From positions 1 to 32,085 of the forward strand of contig JASEJA010000007.1 in assembly GCA_030017755.1 (NCBI GenBank): DNA of 32,085 bases, given 5' to 3'. This document shows positions 30,355-32,085 of this stretch, piece by piece. Positions within the stretch are counted from its first letter, which is position 1. Every line of letters starts with the position of its first letter. The notes under the pieces are model-generated. The model was not told the DNA's origin. It saw only the letters and a program-made list of their open reading frames with translations, and did not search any database. The position numbers and the translations under genes are program-made. Origin of the DNA: Candidatus Bathyarchaeota archaeon. GTDB taxonomy: Archaea > Thermoproteota > Bathyarchaeia > Bathyarchaeales > Bathycorpusculaceae.

Positions 30355-31690
30355 GGATGAAACAACCTTAACCTTTTACGGCGGAGTAAACGAGGTTGGC
30401 GGAAACAAAATCCTATTGCAAGATAGGGATACAAGGGTTTTCTTTGATTTCGGCATGTCTTTCGCAATGAAACGCCAATTTTATTCTCCGCCTTTTCTCT
30501 CGCCTAAAAGCGAAAAAAGTCTTCAAGCCCTAGGAATTTTGCCAAAAATTGACGGCATATACAAGTTTGATGATAAGGCGTCTGAAGTAGATGCCGTTTT
30601 CATTTCTCATGGGCATATGGACCATTCAGCCTACTTATCCTTTATAAAACGTGAAATTCCCGTTTATTGCGGCGAAACGACGCAGATTATTTTGCAGGCT
30701 ATGGGTGAAATACGTAGAGCTGATTTGGAGTTTGATGTTGAAGGCATAAATTTTGAGACTTTTAGGACCGGACGTAAAATATGTGTTGGCTGTTTGGAAA
30801 TTTTGCCAGTTCACGTTGACCACTCTGTTCCTGGAGCTTATGGCTTTATTATTCAAACTTCTAGTGGCGTTGTTGTTTACACTGGAGACTTTAGGGTTCA
30901 CGGTGCCAAGAAGGAAATGACAGAGGATTTCGTTGAGAAAGCGAAAGAGACTGAGCCAACAGCCGTTATCACAGAAGCCACAAACATGACTGGCGCATCC
31001 GTTTCCTTTGAAAGTGAAGTTGAAAACAAATTAAATGAAATTGTCCAGCAAACAGATGGCATCGTGCTGACTGATTTTGCCTCAACAGATGTTGATAGGT
31101 TTAACTCTTTCTATCGAGTCGCCAAGAAAAATGGGCGGTGCCTAACTGTTTCACTGAGGCAAGCCTTCCTAATTGATGCACTACGCAAAGACAGGAGTTT
31201 AAAGCTTCCAGACCTAAACGACGAGAACATTCTGGTTTTTCGAAAGTCGAAGAAACGCTATGAGAAATGGGAATGCAGCATAATTGAAAAGTATAAGGAC
31301 AAAGTTGTTGACGTCTTCGAAGTTTCGAAGCAAGAACGCCAATGCAAATCCATATTAGCCATGTCCCTCTACGATTTTGAAGAACTCGTGGAAATCCAAC
31401 CAGAAGCTGGAAGCTGCTATGTTCTTTCTGCTTCTGAACCCTTCAATGAAGAGATGGAAATCGACTTTGAAAGACTCCTTAATTGGCTGAGGCATTATGG
31501 ACTGCCACAGTATCATGTGCATGTTTCCGGACACATAATGCCCCTCCAACTCAAAAAAGCGCTTAAAGAAATGAACGCATCAAAAATTTTTCCAGTGCAT
31601 ACGGAAAGTGCAGAATTGTTCGCCAAGTTCATGCGAGACTTGAAAAGCAAAACCATACTCGCCGAAAAAGGCAGGGAATACAAAATTTAA
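30347..31690 (+). CDS. Beta-CASP metallo-beta-lactamase ribonuclease (RNase J-like)
   Basis: A 447-residue MBL-fold nuclease. The N-terminus LTFYGGVNEVGGNKILLQ resembles RNase J. Motif 2 is VFISHGHMDHSAYLSF (HxHxDH, about 85-92), motif 3 is LPVHVDHSVPGAYGF, and motif 4 is VVYTGDFRVHG. Beta-CASP motif A is ITEATNM, motif B HVHVSGHIMP, and motif C FPVHTESAELF. It is predicted to be a 5'-to-3' exonuclease or endonuclease acting on mRNA or rRNA, in the cytoplasm. It may be an archaeal RNase J-related branch rather than aCPSF, since no KH domains precede the core. Translational overlap with the kinase suggests co-regulation, possibly phosphorylation of a shared target. Confidence 0.88.
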   Translation: MVKDETTLTFYGGVNEVGGNKILLQDRDTRVFFDFGMSFAMKRQFYSPPFLSPKSEKSLQALGILPKIDGIYKFDDKASEVDAVFISHGHMDHSAYLSFIKREIPVYCGETTQIILQAMGEIRRADLEFDVEGINFETFRTGRKICVGCLEILPVHVDHSVPGAYGFIIQTSSGVVVYTGDFRVHGAKKEMTEDFVEKAKETEPTAVITEATNMTGASVSFESEVENKLNEIVQQTDGIVLTDFASTDVDRFNSFYRVAKKNGRCLTVSLRQAFLIDALRKDRSLKLPDLNDENILVFRKSKKRYEKWECSIIEKYKDKVVDVFEVSKQERQCKSILAMSLYDFEELVEIQPEAGSCYVLSASEPFNEEMEIDFERLLNWLRHYGLPQYHVHVSGHIMPLQLKKALKEMNASKIFPVHTESAELFAKFMRDLKSKTILAEKGREYKI

Positions 31691-31890
31691 CCATCCAAAA
31701 CAGAAAACCTAGAGGATAGGGGCGATATTGGAAAAGAAACACTTCATTAAAAGGCTAAAGATGGCATGGTTTTAGTAAACGGAATTGGAAAGCTAATTTT
31801 TAATTCGAAAGTTGAATCTTAAGGTTTTGTTGTGTGTTTGGATTCATAACGTATAAGTTAACGTAGCAACTCTTGATATTCACGATAAAG

Positions 31891-32085
31891 ATGAAGCTCA
31901 ACCGCCAAATACTAATGCTCATCCACACTTTAGGCTTAAGCTGCCTAGGAGGAGCCATATTCCTCCAAATCCTAGTCTTCACAGATATTCTCCAACACGG
32001 CTATTTCATGGCGGTTGAAAATAACCCAGCAATACTATTCCTCGAAATAATTTTAACAGCATTCGCCTTCATCTACTTCATATAC
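31891..32085 (+). CDS. Membrane protein, partial, runs off right edge
   Basis: An open frame begins at ATG 31891 and runs to the end of the window without a stop (65 codons). It starts MKLNRQILMLIHTLGLSCLG and continues GAIFLQILVFTDILQHGYF, then PAILFLEIILTAFAFIYFIY, two hydrophobic helices. This looks like a small integral membrane protein of unknown role. A TATA-like cgtataag at about 31848-31856 fits the position. The 183-nt minus-strand ORF 31800-31982 overlaps it and is a shadow. The 200 bp between the RNase J gene and this gene hold no other gene I can support. Confidence 0.55.
   Translation, partial: MKLNRQILMLIHTLGLSCLGGAIFLQILVFTDILQHGYFMAVENNPAILFLEIILTAFAFIYFIY

Noticed and set aside
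31730-31777. Short plus-strand ORF reading LEKKHFIKRLKMAWF
   Set aside because: Fifteen codons from a TTG with only a weak GGGG upstream; no hairpin or other signal, unlike the ORF at 21182.
31800-31982. 60-residue minus-strand ORF near the right edge
   Set aside because: Overlaps the better-supported plus-strand membrane protein, and has no ribosome site.
1-32085. CRISPR arrays, transposases, phage genes, rRNA or tRNA genes
   Set aside because: I looked for spaced direct repeats, transposase motifs and cloverleaf-like intergenic segments and saw none; intergenic gaps are short. A C/D-box sRNA cannot be excluded by eye.

Overview
The window looks like a chromosomal segment from an archaeon, most likely a TACK-group lineage such as Bathyarchaeia (inference from gene content; no rRNA or tRNA gene is visible). 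Evidence for archaea: a Nop5-fibrillarin C/D-box operon, archaeal Trm1, a COG1395 regulator, THEP1 NTPase, an archaeal MiaB-like methylthiotransferase, a beta-CASP RNase J-like protein, an orphan ADP-forming acyl-CoA synthetase alpha subunit, FtsZ preceded by a short ribbon-helix-helix gene, AT-rich TATA promoters, leaderless starts and many TTG/GTG starts. No CRISPR array, IS element or phage module was seen.

Layout. 1-609: a frameshifted secreted beta-helix protein running off the left edge. 678-3198: a minus-strand pyrimidine block (pyrD, pyrK, a YdjM-like membrane protein, and upstream a small coiled-coil protein). 3320-6245: nop5-fibrillarin and a COG1395 regulator. 6242-8185: rnhB, rubrerythrin, THEP1. 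8265-13475: trm1, an exported anchored protein, a broken DapA-family aldolase, metG and a PHP-domain protein. 13486-14752: cdrS-like RHH gene and ftsZ, overlapping. 14960-16931: MiaB-like enzyme, an EF-Tu-domain-2-like small protein and an unrecognised protein. 16966-18615: a graveyard holding a multiply frameshifted ABC permease/ATPase pair fused head-to-head to a 5'-truncated agmatinase. 18661-23222: an accessory cluster of radical SAM/SPASM enzyme, MFS transporter, a 17-codon peptide ORF on the opposite strand, a divergent isoprenyl diphosphate synthase and two PadR regulators. 23279-27162: MTA/SAH/5'-deoxyadenosine-type deaminase and an intact ABC exporter (one ATPase, two permeases). 27239-31690: AcdA, an NTase-like/kinase fusion and an RNase J-like nuclease. 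31891-end: a partial membrane protein.

The part most worth following is 18661-23222. A tiny cationic Trp-containing ORF (MKARKKPIRLFGGRLWL) has a strong Shine-Dalgarno, a TATA box and a perfect convergent hairpin behind it, and sits between a peptide-modifying-type radical SAM/SPASM enzyme with an MFS transporter and an isoprenyl synthase with an altered second Asp motif. It could be the precursor of an undescribed archaeal RiPP. This is a hypothesis: the sequence shows the ORF and its signals, not the chemistry.

A second theme is gene decay. At least eight single-base indels fall in four loci (left-edge protein, aldolase, ABC permease, ABC ATPase), while over twenty neighbouring genes are intact. 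One deletion between divergent genes would explain why both the ABC ATPase and the agmatinase lack their 5' ends at the same point.
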